Positions 1-7,416 of a stretch of DNA of 13,507 nucleotides are shown here, in pieces. Each line of letters begins with the position of its first letter. The first letter of the stretch is position 1. The stretch is from JADDRA01 sp051005375 (GTDB lineage Bacteria; Actinomycetota; Acidimicrobiia; Acidimicrobiales; CADCSY01), in NCBI GenBank assembly GCA_051005375.1, contig JBPCJK010000207.1, positions 1-13,507 of the forward strand. The letters are read 5' to 3'. The translations under genes were made by a program, and so were the position numbers. The notes under the pieces are model-generated. The model searched no databases, was not told the DNA's origin, and saw nothing but the letters and a program-made list of their open reading frames with translations.

Positions 1-25
1 GGCGAACGAGATGGTGGTCAGGGGT

Positions 26-45
26 GGGGGAGGTGCTTCTCCCCC
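26..45 (-). terminator. GC-rich hairpin downstream of yraN
   Basis: A perfect 7-bp inverted repeat (GGGGGAG / CTCCCCC, 26-32 with 39-45) with a 6-nt loop lies about 57 nt beyond the yraN stop. No T-run follows on either strand, so it would be a weak or Rho-assisted terminator at best. The rest of 1-101 shows no convincing gene; the usual yraN neighbours (comM, dprA) are not visible and may lie further left. Confidence 0.35.
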
Positions 46-101
46 CCCTCTCGGGAACAAAACAACCTCGTCGCCGACCCCCCGTTTCGCCGACAACCCA
101 T

Positions 102-446
102 TCAGAACGCCGCTTCCACCACCTCGACCACGCCACTGAGGACCCCAGCCACATCGAAGCGGATCTGGGCCGCCCCCACCTCTGATGCGTCGAGCCAGGC
201 TGCCGCCAGACGGCGGAGACGTCGGCGCTTGTCGGCGGTGACCGCTTCGAAGGGCGACCCGAAGGCCAGCGACGACCGCGACTTCACCTCGCAGAACACC
301 ACGGTGGGGCCCTTGCGCAGGACCAGGTCGAGCTCTCCCTGCCGGCACCGCCAGTTGCGGGCCACCACCTGGTAGCCCCGCTGCTCGTACCAGGCTGCAG
401 CCAGGTCCTCCCCGGCGGCGCCTAGGGCCAACCGCTTGCGGGTCAC
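102..446 (-). CDS. yraN: YraN/UPF0102 family nuclease-fold protein
   Basis: This 114-aa protein has the full architecture of the UPF0102 (YraN) family, a small restriction-endonuclease-like fold of uncertain biological role. Visible landmarks are the N-terminal GAAGEDLAA helix (9-17), the ARNWR strand (29-33), GELDLV (37-42) and the EVKSRS motif (53-58). Together these give the acidic and Lys residues of a PD-(D/E)XK-like site. The length is normal. The start is a GTG at 446, the first possible start after the in-frame lepB stop (510-512). A GGAG directly abuts it, and an AGGGG lies about 9 nt upstream and is better placed as ribosome binding site. It is the last visible gene of the rpsP-lepB cluster, 63 nt after lepB. 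That is a common position for this family, often with rnhB between, which is absent here. Confidence 0.92.
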   Translation of the reverse strand: MTRKRLALGAAGEDLAAAWYEQRGYQVVARNWRCRQGELDLVLRKGPTVVFCEVKSRSSLAFGSPFEAVTADKRRRLRRLAAAWLDASEVGAAQIRFDVAGVLSGVVEVVEAAF

Positions 447-509
447 CTCCGCCAGCCCCTGGTTCCCGGCGCCTTCCCCCGCTCCCCGCCCAGGCTCATC
501 AGGGACCGG

Positions 510-1169
510 TCACAAAAAGGCGGTGCGAGCGGGCGGCCAGACCCGCAGCGTCGCCCTTCCCACCACGGTGCCCGCCTGGATGGGGCCGAACACCCGGCTG
601 TCGGAGGAGTTGGTGCGGTTGTCGCCCATCACCCACAGCTGCCCCTTGGCGATGGTCACCGGAGCGAAGTCCGACGTTGGCACCGACGCCGAGAGGTAGG
701 GCTCGACCAGCCGCCGACCGTCGATGATGACGTGGCCGGCCCGACCCTCGACGGTCTCGCCGGGCAAGGCCACCACCCGCTTGATGTACTCCTCGGTCGA
801 GGGTTGGCGCAGGCCCACGGCCTCGAGCAACCCGTGGAGGCCTCGCACGACCAGGGAGTCCTGGCCATCGTCATCCGAGCATCCCGCCCTGGGCGGGCAG
901 TCGAAGACGGCCACGTCACCCCGGCGGGGATCGTGCAGGCGGTAGGCGAGCCTGGAGACCACCACCCGGTCGCCGACCTCCAGCTGAGGGACCATCGAGG
1001 CCGATGGGATGGAGAACGCCTGGGCTACGAACGACCGCAGCCCCAGGGCGATGACGACGGCGACGGCCACGAGCAGGAGCAGCTCGACGGCGAGCGAGGG
1101 GCGACGTCGGGGGACACGGCCTCGAGAGTCGGGGCCTGCAGGGGCCGGTGCTGCAGGCTGATCGCTCAC
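510..1169 (-). CDS. lepB: Signal peptidase I
   Basis: Type I signal peptidase (S26 family), a membrane-bound Ser/Lys protease that cleaves signal peptides from exported proteins. With a GTG start at 1169 it has 219 aa. It has a short cytoplasmic Pro/Arg-rich tail, one transmembrane helix (about 26-47), the box with catalytic serine IPSASMVP (Ser58), the general-base lysine in EYIKRVVALPGE (Lys130), and the GDNRTNSSDSR box (182-192). A loop at 90-127 between the Ser and Lys boxes contains CPPRAGC and an Asp-rich stretch that looks longer than in many homologues. An in-frame GTG six codons upstream (1187) is an alternative start; a GGAG abuts the chosen GTG with no spacer, so the start is uncertain. 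The open frame continues to 1538 inside rplS, but that part is non-homologous. It lies 106 nt downstream of rplS. Confidence 0.93.
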   Translation of the reverse strand: MSDQPAAPAPAGPDSRGRVPRRRPSLAVELLLLVAVAVVIALGLRSFVAQAFSIPSASMVPQLEVGDRVVVSRLAYRLHDPRRGDVAVFDCPPRAGCSDDDGQDSLVVRGLHGLLEAVGLRQPSTEEYIKRVVALPGETVEGRAGHVIIDGRRLVEPYLSASVPTSDFAPVTIAKGQLWVMGDNRTNSSDSRVFGPIQAGTVVGRATLRVWPPARTAFL

Positions 1170-1213
1170 CTCCGACGACCGCGACACCGTTCTGGCCCCG
1201 GAGACGCTTGGAA

Positions 1214-1280
1214 GTTGACGGGTTCCTGGTGCCAGAACAGCCCCGGGCGCGTGGCCTCCGGCGACCGGGGATCCGTCAAC
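1214..1280 (-). terminator. Imperfect long hairpin across the rplS stop codon
   Basis: GTTGACGG (1214-1221) is an exact inverted copy of CCGTCAAC (1273-1280). Pairing continues inward to about 1230/1264 with three mismatches as read on the minus-strand transcript. The structure includes the rplS stop codon and part of the rplS-lepB gap. It could attenuate transcription between the two genes or protect the rplS 3' end. There is no T-run, so it is not a classical intrinsic terminator. Confidence 0.35.
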
Positions 1281-1626
1281 GAGGGGTCCGCTTCTCCTTG
1301 ATCTTGGCGGCTTTGCCCCGCAGATCCCGCAGGTAGTAGAGCTTGGCTCGCCGGACGTCGCCGAGAGAGACCACCTCGATCGAGGCCAGGATGGGAGAGT
1401 GCACCGGAAAGGTCCGCTCCACCCCCACGCCGAAGCTGACCTTGCGGACCGTGAACGTCTCCCGGACGCCCGATCCCTGCCGGCGCACCACCGCTCCCTG
1501 GAAGGCCTGCACCCGCTCCCGGGTGCCCTCGACCACACGGACGTTCACCTTCACGGTGTCGCCCGGCGAAAAGTCGGGAACGTCGCCGCGCAGACTTGCA
1601 CGATCGATCAGGTCGGTGGGGTTCAT
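1276..1626 (-). CDS. rplS: 50S ribosomal protein bL19
   Basis: Ribosomal protein bL19 of the large subunit, located at the interface with the 30S subunit. The 116-aa length is typical. Family hallmarks are visible: DFSPGDTVKVNVRVVEG (about 18-34), RVQAFQGAVVRRQGSGVRETFTVRK, the VGVERTFPVHSP strand and the SLGDVRRAKLYYLRDLRGKAAKIKE C-terminus. The ATG at 1624-1626 is preceded by AGGAG at 1638-1642 (11-nt spacing). The gene lies 42 nt downstream of trmD, in the near-universal rpsP-rimM-trmD-rplS order, so co-transcription is expected. Confidence 0.98.
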   Translation of the reverse strand: MNPTDLIDRASLRGDVPDFSPGDTVKVNVRVVEGTRERVQAFQGAVVRRQGSGVRETFTVRKVSFGVGVERTFPVHSPILASIEVVSLGDVRRAKLYYLRDLRGKAAKIKEKRTPR

Positions 1627-1668
1627 GGCGCGCTCAACTCCTGTGGATGCCGCCGGGAAGCCGCGATC

Positions 1669-2394
1669 CTAGGCCAGGAGGTCGAAGGACTCCAACAGCG
1701 CCCGCTCGCCGGCACTGAGCCCGCCCCGGTCCTCGATGAGATCGGGCCGTTGGCGCACGGTGCGGCCCAGCGCCGCCGCTTGGCGCCAGCGGGCGATGCG
1801 GCCGTGGTCGCCCGAACGGAGCACTTCGGGGACCTCCCAGCCCCGAAAGCAGGCCGGGCGGGTGTACTGGGGGTACTCCAGCAGCCCGTCACTGAAGCTC
1901 TCCTCCCCCGCCGACGACTGGTTTCCCATCACGCCGGGAACCAGGCGGGCGACCACGTCGAGCACGACCATGGCCGCCACCTCCCCCCCGGCCACGACGT
2001 AGTCGCCCACCGACAGCTCGTCGTCGACCAGGTGGGTCCGCACCCGCTCGTCGACCCCCTCGTAACGCCCGCACAGCAACGAGAAGCCGCCCAGCCCGGC
2101 CAGCTCCCGGGCAAGGGCCTGGTCGAGGCGGCGGCCTCCCGGCCCCAGCAGGTACAACGGCCGGGGAGGAGCGACGGCCTCGACGGCGCCGAACACGGGC
2201 TCGGGCATGAGCACCATCCCCGCCCCACCGCCGAAGGGGGCGTCGTCAACCGAGCGGTGCACATCGTTGGCGGCCATGCGCAGGTCGTGGGTGCGGACCT
2301 CGAGCAGGCCCCGCTGCCGGGCCTTTCCCAGCAGGCTGGACCCGGCGAAGGCCTCCACCACCTCGGGAAAGATGCTGAACACGTCGATCCGCAT
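1669..2394 (-). CDS. trmD: tRNA (guanine-37-N1)-methyltransferase
   Basis: TrmD transfers a methyl group from S-adenosylmethionine to N1 of G37 in tRNAs reading CNN/GGG codons, preventing +1 frameshifting. It is a homodimeric SPOUT (trefoil-knot) enzyme. The 241-aa sequence shows DDAPFGGGAGMVLMPEP (50-66), LLCGRYEGVDERV (106-118) and the knot segment ELSVGDYVVAGGE (126-138). It also shows VARLVPGVMGN (148-158) and the SFSDGLLEYPQYTRP region (166-180), where Asp169 matches the catalytic aspartate of studied homologues. HGRIARWR (197-204) and the C-terminal tRNA-binding helices follow. The start is ATG, only 6 nt after the rimM stop, so translation is probably coupled. Confidence 0.98.
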   Translation of the reverse strand: MRIDVFSIFPEVVEAFAGSSLLGKARQRGLLEVRTHDLRMAANDVHRSVDDAPFGGGAGMVLMPEPVFGAVEAVAPPRPLYLLGPGGRRLDQALARELAGLGGFSLLCGRYEGVDERVRTHLVDDELSVGDYVVAGGEVAAMVVLDVVARLVPGVMGNQSSAGEESFSDGLLEYPQYTRPACFRGWEVPEVLRSGDHGRIARWRQAAALGRTVRQRPDLIEDRGGLSAGERALLESFDLLA

Positions 2395-2400
2395 GGTCGC

Positions 2401-2880
2401 TCACGGTCCCTGATCGAACAGCCCCGGCGGTGGGTCGATGACCACCCGGCCCGGGTCGGTGCCGACCAGGAAGGACAAGGGGACGAGGGCACCGTCGTCG
2501 AGCACGAGCAGGTCGCTGGCGGGGTTGGCCTCCACACTCACCACGAGGCCGTGGCCCTTTCCGTCCACGTCGACAACCTCGGCCCCGATCAGCTCGTGCA
2601 CCCAGAGAGCATCGGGGTCCTCGACGGCGGCGGCGGACAGGACGGCCCCCCGGAGCTGGTCGGCGTCCTCCCGGTCGACCACGCCGGCGAACACGACGAG
2701 GAAGCCGTCCTGATGGGGGCGGGAGGCGAGCACCTCGAGCGGCCCGTGGGGACCGTGCAGGACAGCTCCGGGATCAAGACGGTCGAAGCGGTCGGTGACC
2801 AGCTTGACCGCCACCTCTCCCCGCAGGCCATGGGACTTCACCACTCGCCCGACCTCGAGGAGGGGCGGTTGAGCGCTCAT
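2401..2880 (-). CDS. rimM: 16S rRNA processing protein RimM
   Basis: RimM is a 30S assembly factor that binds uS19 and helps mature the 16S rRNA 3' domain (the head). The 159-aa protein has the N-terminal RimM barrel (about 8-85; VGRVVKSHGLRGEV at 10-23) and the C-terminal PRC barrel (about 92-155; LWVHELIGAEVVD, then LLVLDDGALVPLSF). It is slightly short for the family (commonly about 165-180 aa) because the C-terminal tail is trimmed. The ATG at 2878-2880 has no clear Shine-Dalgarno sequence. It sits 17 nt downstream of the KH-domain gene and 6 nt upstream of trmD, consistent with operon expression. Confidence 0.96.
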   Translation of the reverse strand: MSAQPPLLEVGRVVKSHGLRGEVAVKLVTDRFDRLDPGAVLHGPHGPLEVLASRPHQDGFLVVFAGVVDREDADQLRGAVLSAAAVEDPDALWVHELIGAEVVDVDGKGHGLVVSVEANPASDLLVLDDGALVPLSFLVGTDPGRVVIDPPPGLFDQGP

Positions 2881-2897
2881 GGGACCCGACGCGACGT

Positions 2898-3359
2898 TCA
2901 GTCGACGAAGTCGACATCGACGGCGATCCCGTCGTCGACCGCTGCAGCCCTAACCACGGTCCGGATGGCGTTGGCGATCCGGCCCCGCCTGCCGATCACC
3001 CGTCCCATGTCGCCGGGGGCCACGCTGACCCGCATGCGCAAGCCTCTCCGACCGTCGTCGACGTCGATCTCGACGGCGTCAGGCTCGTCGACCAGCTCCT
3101 TGACCAGGTACTCGAGCACGTCCGTGGCCCTGGCCCCAGGTATTTCGTTGACATCCACGATGTCGTCGTTGCCATCGTTGCCATCGTTGGCAACGCCGTC
3201 ATCGTCGTTGGCGAGGTTGGGATCGGCGAGGTTGGGATCGGCGAGGTCGTCGTCGTCCTCGGTCTCATCGGCGAACCCTGCGTCGTCCTGAGACCGATCG
3301 GCATCGCCGACATCGGCATCGACGTCGCCGTCGACGGCCTCGCCGGGGGCGTCGGTCAT
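2898..3359 (-). CDS. khpA: KhpA-type KH-domain RNA-binding protein with acidic repeat N-terminus
   Basis: A single KH domain occupies the C-terminal half (about 75-153), with LEYLVKELVDEPDAVEI and the GXXG-type loop VIGRRGRIANAIRTVVRAA that contacts RNA. KhpA proteins (about 75-80 aa) typically sit between rpsP and rimM and act with KhpB in RNA binding and cell-envelope regulation. This one has an extra 70-residue N-terminus that is almost wholly Asp/Glu/Ala/Asn and includes LADPN repeats. It should be disordered and strongly negative. The start is ATG at 3357-3359, overlapping the rpsP TGA as ATGA, a classic translational-coupling overlap. A start at 3389 is possible in frame but would lie deep inside rpsP. 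The KH domain is certain, the N-terminal function unknown. Confidence 0.9.
   Translation of the reverse strand: MTDAPGEAVDGDVDADVGDADRSQDDAGFADETEDDDDLADPNLADPNLANDDDGVANDGNDGNDDIVDVNEIPGARATDVLEYLVKELVDEPDAVEIDVDDGRRGLRMRVSVAPGDMGRVIGRRGRIANAIRTVVRAAAVDDGIAVDVDFVD
3168..3247. repeat. Short tandem repeats inside khpA
   Basis: A 9-bp unit (CGTTGCCAT, 3168-3185, then a degenerate third copy) and a 15-bp unit (GCGAGGTTGGGATCG, 3211-3240, then a partial third copy from 3241) are both multiples of three, so copy-number changes keep the frame. They encode the Asn/Asp-Gly and LADPN repeats of the acidic extension. This looks like replication-slippage expansion. Confidence 0.85.
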
Positions 3360-3625
3360 GGAGCCGCCTTGGCCTTGAACTCGTCCCACGTCCCCGTTTC
3401 GGCCAGCAGGCGCTGCACCCGGTCGGTGGGCTGGGCCCCCTTGCGCAACCAGTCCAGGGCGCGGTCGTTGTCGATGCGCACGAGGGACGGCTCCTGGCGT
3501 GGCTCGTAGGTGCCCAGTACCTCGATGAACCGTCCGTTGCGAGGGGAGCGGCTGTCGGCCGCCACCACCCGATAGGTCGGCTGCTTCTTCTTACCCATCC
3601 GCATTAGGCGGAGCTTCACGGCCAC
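3356..3625 (-). CDS. rpsP: 30S ribosomal protein bS16
   Basis: Ribosomal protein bS16, an early-binding 30S assembly protein. The 89-aa sequence begins with the canonical MAVKLRLMRMGKKKQPTYRVV and contains ADSRSPRNGRFIEVLGTYEP (23-42) and the ALDWLRKGAQPTD segment. The start is a GTG at 3623-3625 with GGAG at 3631-3634 (5-nt spacing), a good ribosome binding site. It is the first gene after ffh in transcription order (74 nt gap) and overlaps khpA by 4 nt. Confidence 0.98.
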   Translation of the reverse strand: MAVKLRLMRMGKKKQPTYRVVAADSRSPRNGRFIEVLGTYEPRQEPSLVRIDNDRALDWLRKGAQPTDRVQRLLAETGTWDEFKAKAAP

Positions 3626-3644
3626 GTTCTCTCCATTTCCCGTC

Positions 3645-3660
3645 GCCGCCCCACGGCGGC
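3645..3660 (-). other. Hairpin in the rpsP leader
   Basis: GCCGCC (3645-3650) and GGCGGC (3655-3660) form a perfect 6-bp stem with a 4-nt loop between the ffh stop and the rpsP ribosome binding site. There is no T-run. It may weaken read-through from ffh or be a leader structure; at this GC content a chance stem is also possible. No TANNNT box is evident before rpsP, so rpsP may depend on transcription from ffh. Confidence 0.3.
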
Positions 3661-3699
3661 CGATGTTCTCGTGATCCGAACGGCGATGCCGCCGGACAT

Positions 3700-5052
<1,353 letters not shown>

Positions 5053-5062
5053 GCGAGAAGCC

Positions 5063-5068
5063 AGGCTA
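5063..5068 (-). promoter_or_regulatory. Putative -10 box of ffh (leaderless)
   Basis: TAGCCT on the minus strand matches the actinobacterial TANNNT -10 element and ends 10 nt before the ffh ATG, so transcription should begin at or near the start codon. It sits in CGGTAGCCTGG (5061-5071), which recurs exactly, in mirror orientation, before the divergent gene at 5239. No convincing -35 is visible. Confidence 0.6.
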
Positions 5069-5072
5069 CCGG

Positions 5073-5101
5073 CCGAGCCCTACCGCCGGAGCAGGGCTCG
5101 G
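5073..5101. repeat. 9-bp perfect inverted repeat upstream of ffh
   Basis: CCGAGCCCT (5073-5081) and AGGGCTCGG (5093-5101) flank an 11-bp centre. The repeat lies immediately upstream of the ffh -10 box, covering the place where a -35 or an operator would be. If the leaderless promoter is right, it is not transcribed into the ffh mRNA and would act as DNA. Confidence 0.7.
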
Positions 5102-5109
5102 TGCAGAAT

Positions 5110-5160
5110 GCTTCTGGCGTCAGTGACTATCGCTTTCCGACACTGGTTGACGCCAGAAGC
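5110..5160. repeat. 13-bp perfect inverted repeat in the ffh/lipoprotein divergent region
   Basis: GCTTCTGGCGTCA (5110-5122) is repeated exactly in inverse as TGACGCCAGAAGC (5148-5160) around a 25-nt centre that is AT-richer than its surroundings. A nested CAGTG/CACTG pair (5121-5125, 5141-5145) can extend an 11-bp outer stem by 5 bp with a GTTG bulge. There is no T-run. It is too long to be expected by chance and lies midway between two divergent promoters. It could be an operator, a transcription-blocking hairpin or a small structured RNA. Confidence 0.75.
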
Positions 5161-5223
5161 GTCATGGACCGCTCCAGTGCCCACCACTCGACGGGTCGCC
5201 CGGCCTGGGCCGTCGGACCTCGG

Positions 5224-5229
5224 TAGCCT
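5224..5229 (+). promoter_or_regulatory. Putative -10 box of the M23-like lipoprotein gene (leaderless)
   Basis: TAGCCT ends 9 nt before the ATG at 5239. It lies inside CGGTAGCCTGG (5221-5231), identical to the ffh promoter box on the other strand. No Shine-Dalgarno sequence lies in the 9-nt gap, which again fits a leaderless transcript. Confidence 0.55.
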
Positions 5230-5238
5230 GGACGGGCG

Positions 5239-6096
5239 ATGGCGCGCCGCCCGATCCGACCAGCGTCCCTCTTGGTGGTGGTCTTGCTGGCGTCTGCCTG
5301 CGGATCGGCGCCCGGCGACGCGGTGTTGAGCCGGTCCGCCATCAACCAGTCCAGAACAGCGAGCGGGCCGCCAGAGACGATCGGTCCCGACCCCCAGACC
5401 GCACCCGAAGCCGCGACGTCGACCACGGTGACGACGGCCACACCGACCACCATCGCCCCGCCGGCGCCCGCCACCACCACCGCCACCGTCCCCGTCACCG
5501 CTGCGCCCGAGGTCCCGGCCACGCCGCCGGCGCCCGCCCTTCCCCGAGCCGTGAGCGACCAGCCCTGGACGCCTTTCGCCACCGCCGGCGATGTCACCCT
5601 CGTGCACCCCTCGTCCCGGGTGGAACGGGTGGGGTTCCACCAGTCCAACAACGAGGGCGCCCGCCCACTCGATGCCCTTTCCACCGCAGTGGCACCCGCC
5701 ACCATGGAGGGTCGCGGGCGCCTGAGCGACGCTCGCACCGCCGCCGACGTCGTGATCGATCCCGACATCGAGGTGCGCTCCCCTGTCACCGGCACCGTGA
5801 AGCGAGCCGGCACCTACGTGCTGTACTGCAAGTACTCCGACGACTACGCCGTCATCGAACCGGACGTACACCCCGGCTGGGAGGTCAAGGTCCTGCACAT
5901 CAACGGTGTGCAGGTAGGCGTGGGCGACCGGGTGGTCGCCGGTGAGACGGTGATCGCAGGCGGGCCCACCCATCTCCCCTTCGAGTCGCAGGTCGACGAG
6001 CTGACAACGGCCTCCACCCCGTGGCCCCACGTCCACATCGAGGTCATCGACCCTGCCATCCCCGACATCCCCAATCCCGGAGGCGGCTGCGACTGA
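5239..6096 (+). CDS. Secreted, probably lipid-anchored M23-like protein
   Basis: The 285-aa product begins with a basic n-region, a hydrophobic stretch (11-18) and ASAC with Cys21, a plausible though imperfect lipobox (Ala rather than Leu at -3). A Thr/Pro/Ala-rich low-complexity stalk (about 48-102) suggests a cell-wall-spanning linker. The C-terminal domain (about 115-285) resembles the beta-rich core of M23 (LytM-type) peptidases. Landmarks are GFHQSNNEGAR (132-142), SPVTGTVKRAGTYV (181-194), WEVKVLHINGVQVGVGDRVVAGE and PWPHVHIEV (261-269). The HxH pair (264, 266) is present, but a clear HxxxD zinc motif is not, although His134 might substitute. Catalytic activity is therefore doubtful, and it could be a non-enzymatic wall-binding homologue. 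It is divergent from ffh and convergent with ftsY, and so interrupts the SRP gene pair. Real gene with high confidence, function moderate. Confidence 0.8.
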   Translation: MARRPIRPASLLVVVLLASACGSAPGDAVLSRSAINQSRTASGPPETIGPDPQTAPEAATSTTVTTATPTTIAPPAPATTTATVPVTAAPEVPATPPAPALPRAVSDQPWTPFATAGDVTLVHPSSRVERVGFHQSNNEGARPLDALSTAVAPATMEGRGRLSDARTAADVVIDPDIEVRSPVTGTVKRAGTYVLYCKYSDDYAVIEPDVHPGWEVKVLHINGVQVGVGDRVVAGETVIAGGPTHLPFESQVDELTTASTPWPHVHIEVIDPAIPDIPNPGGGCD

Positions 6097-6099
6097 GCC

Positions 6100-6122
6100 C
6101 CGTCGAACCTCCGGTTCGACGG
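6100..6122. terminator. Bidirectional hairpin between convergent genes
   Basis: CCGTCGAACC (6100-6109) and GGTTCGACGG (6113-6122) form a perfect 10-bp stem with a 3-nt loop, filling the 29-nt gap between the lipoprotein stop and the ftsY stop (TAG, 6126-6128). There is no T-run, as is common for actinobacterial terminators. Its position suits both transcripts. Confidence 0.75.
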
Positions 6123-6125
6123 CGA

Positions 6126-7373
6126 CTATGAGAACAAGGCGTCGACGAACTCCTCGGCATCGAAGGGAACCAGGTCGTCCACCGTCTCCCCCAGGCCCAC
6201 CAGCTTGACGGGGATGCCGAGCTCGGTCTGGATGGCGAGCACGATCCCACCTCGGGCGGAACCGTCGAGCTTGGTCAGCACCACGCCGGTGACGTCGACT
6301 GCGTCGGTGAACACCTGGGCCTGGGTAAGGCCATTCTGACCGGTGGTGGCATCGAGCACCAGCAGCACCTCGGTCACCCGCCCTGGAGGCTTCTCCGCCA
6401 CCCGGCGCACCTTGCGGAGCTGTTCCATGAGGTTGACCTTGGTGTGCAGGCGGCCGGCGGTGTCGGCCAGCACCAGATCGGCGTGGCTGGCGGCCGCCCG
6501 TTGCACGGCGTCGAAGATGACCGAGCTGGGGTCACCCCCTTCCACTCCCTGCACCATGTCGGCGCCCACCCGCTCCGCCCACACACCGAGCTGTTCGGCC
6601 GCCGCCGCCCGGAAGGTGTCGCCGGCGGCCATGACCACGGTGCGGCCCTCGGCTTGAGCCAGCTTTCCCAACTTTCCGATGGTGGTGGTCTTGCCCACCC
6701 CGTTGACGCCCACGAACAACCAGACGTTGGGGGCGCCGGGCTCATAGCGCAGGCTGCGGTCGCCCACGGCCAGGCGGGTCTTGAGGTCGCCCTTGAGCTG
6801 GGCCAGGAGGGCCTCGGGCTCGGTGATGGCCTTGTCGGCCACCTCGGCCCGTAGGGCATCGAGCACCGCGGTGGTCGTCTTGACCCCCACGTCGGCCCGT
6901 ATGAGCGCCTCCTCGAGCTCGTCCCAGGTCTCCTGATCGATGGTGGGGCGGGACAGGACCGACGTGACGTAGCCGGCCAGGAGGCTGCGGGCCTTGGCCA
7001 GGCGGTCACGGAACCGGGGCTTGACCGCCTCGGCCTGCTCCTCCTGCACGGCACGGGCCAGGGCCTCTTCGATCTCGGCCACGGTGGCGTCGTCGGGCTC
7101 AGGGACAGCGACGTCGCCGCCCTCCTCCAGGGAGGACGGCTCGCCCGGTCGTGGCGCCAGGCCCACCCCCGATGAAGGTTGGTTCAACTCGGCGTCGTCA
7201 AGGTCAAGGCCACCACCAGCCGGTGGAGGCGGTTGAGCCTGGTCGTTCTGGCCTTCAGAGGGTGACGGCGGCTCCAACAGGTCGTCTCGATGGGGACGGA
7301 GACGGGAGGCCACCACGCCCAGCACCGACCCCAACAGCACCAACAGGGCGACGAGCAGGATCACTACCTCCAT
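6126..7373 (-). CDS. ftsY: SRP receptor FtsY
   Basis: FtsY is the membrane-associated GTPase that receives Ffh-ribosome complexes. The 415-aa protein opens with a transmembrane helix (3-22), the anchoring style seen in many actinobacterial FtsY proteins, followed by an acidic Pro-rich linker (about 30-118). The NG domain then shows P-loop GVNGVGKTTT (222-231), GDTFRAAAAEQL (251-262), DTAGRLHTK (304-312), TKLDGSARGG (367-376) and the C-terminal VKLVGLGETVDDLVPFD (389-405). The ATG at 7371-7373 lacks a Shine-Dalgarno sequence and has TAGGCT 9 nt upstream, so a leaderless mRNA independent of smc is likely. The gap to smc is 43 nt on the same strand. Confidence 0.97.
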   Translation of the reverse strand: MEVVILLVALLVLLGSVLGVVASRLRPHRDDLLEPPSPSEGQNDQAQPPPPAGGGLDLDDAELNQPSSGVGLAPRPGEPSSLEEGGDVAVPEPDDATVAEIEEALARAVQEEQAEAVKPRFRDRLAKARSLLAGYVTSVLSRPTIDQETWDELEEALIRADVGVKTTTAVLDALRAEVADKAITEPEALLAQLKGDLKTRLAVGDRSLRYEPGAPNVWLFVGVNGVGKTTTIGKLGKLAQAEGRTVVMAAGDTFRAAAAEQLGVWAERVGADMVQGVEGGDPSSVIFDAVQRAAASHADLVLADTAGRLHTKVNLMEQLRKVRRVAEKPPGRVTEVLLVLDATTGQNGLTQAQVFTDAVDVTGVVLTKLDGSARGGIVLAIQTELGIPVKLVGLGETVDDLVPFDAEEFVDALFS

Positions 7374-7382
7374 GGGCGAGGG

Positions 7383-7388
7383 AGCCTA
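7383..7388 (-). promoter_or_regulatory. Putative -10 box of ftsY (leaderless)
   Basis: TAGGCT on the minus strand matches TANNNT and ends 9 nt before the ftsY ATG. It lies in the 43-nt smc-ftsY gap, so ftsY probably has its own promoter in addition to any read-through from smc. Confidence 0.5.
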
Positions 7389-7416
7389 CCCACGACCACC
7401 GCTCCGGCCCTCAGCG

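Noticed and set aside
447..509. Missing rnhB between lepB and yraN as a possible deletion
   Set aside because: The gap is only 63 nt without gene remnants; rnhB absence at this site is common and no scar is visible.
1399..3291. 630-aa plus-strand open frame opposite rplS, trmD, rimM and khpA
   Set aside because: Mirrors of well-conserved genes; low-complexity His/Gly/Pro/Arg composition and no domain. Long antisense frames are expected at this GC content.
5053..5238. SRP (4.5S/6S-type) RNA gene next to ffh
   Set aside because: The conserved SRP RNA core (GGAAGCAGC-like tetraloop region) was not found; the inverted repeats do not form that fold.
5080..6036. 318-aa minus-strand open frame opposite the M23-like gene
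   Set aside because: Composition is Gly/Arg low complexity, while the plus strand has a signal peptide, stalk and domain.
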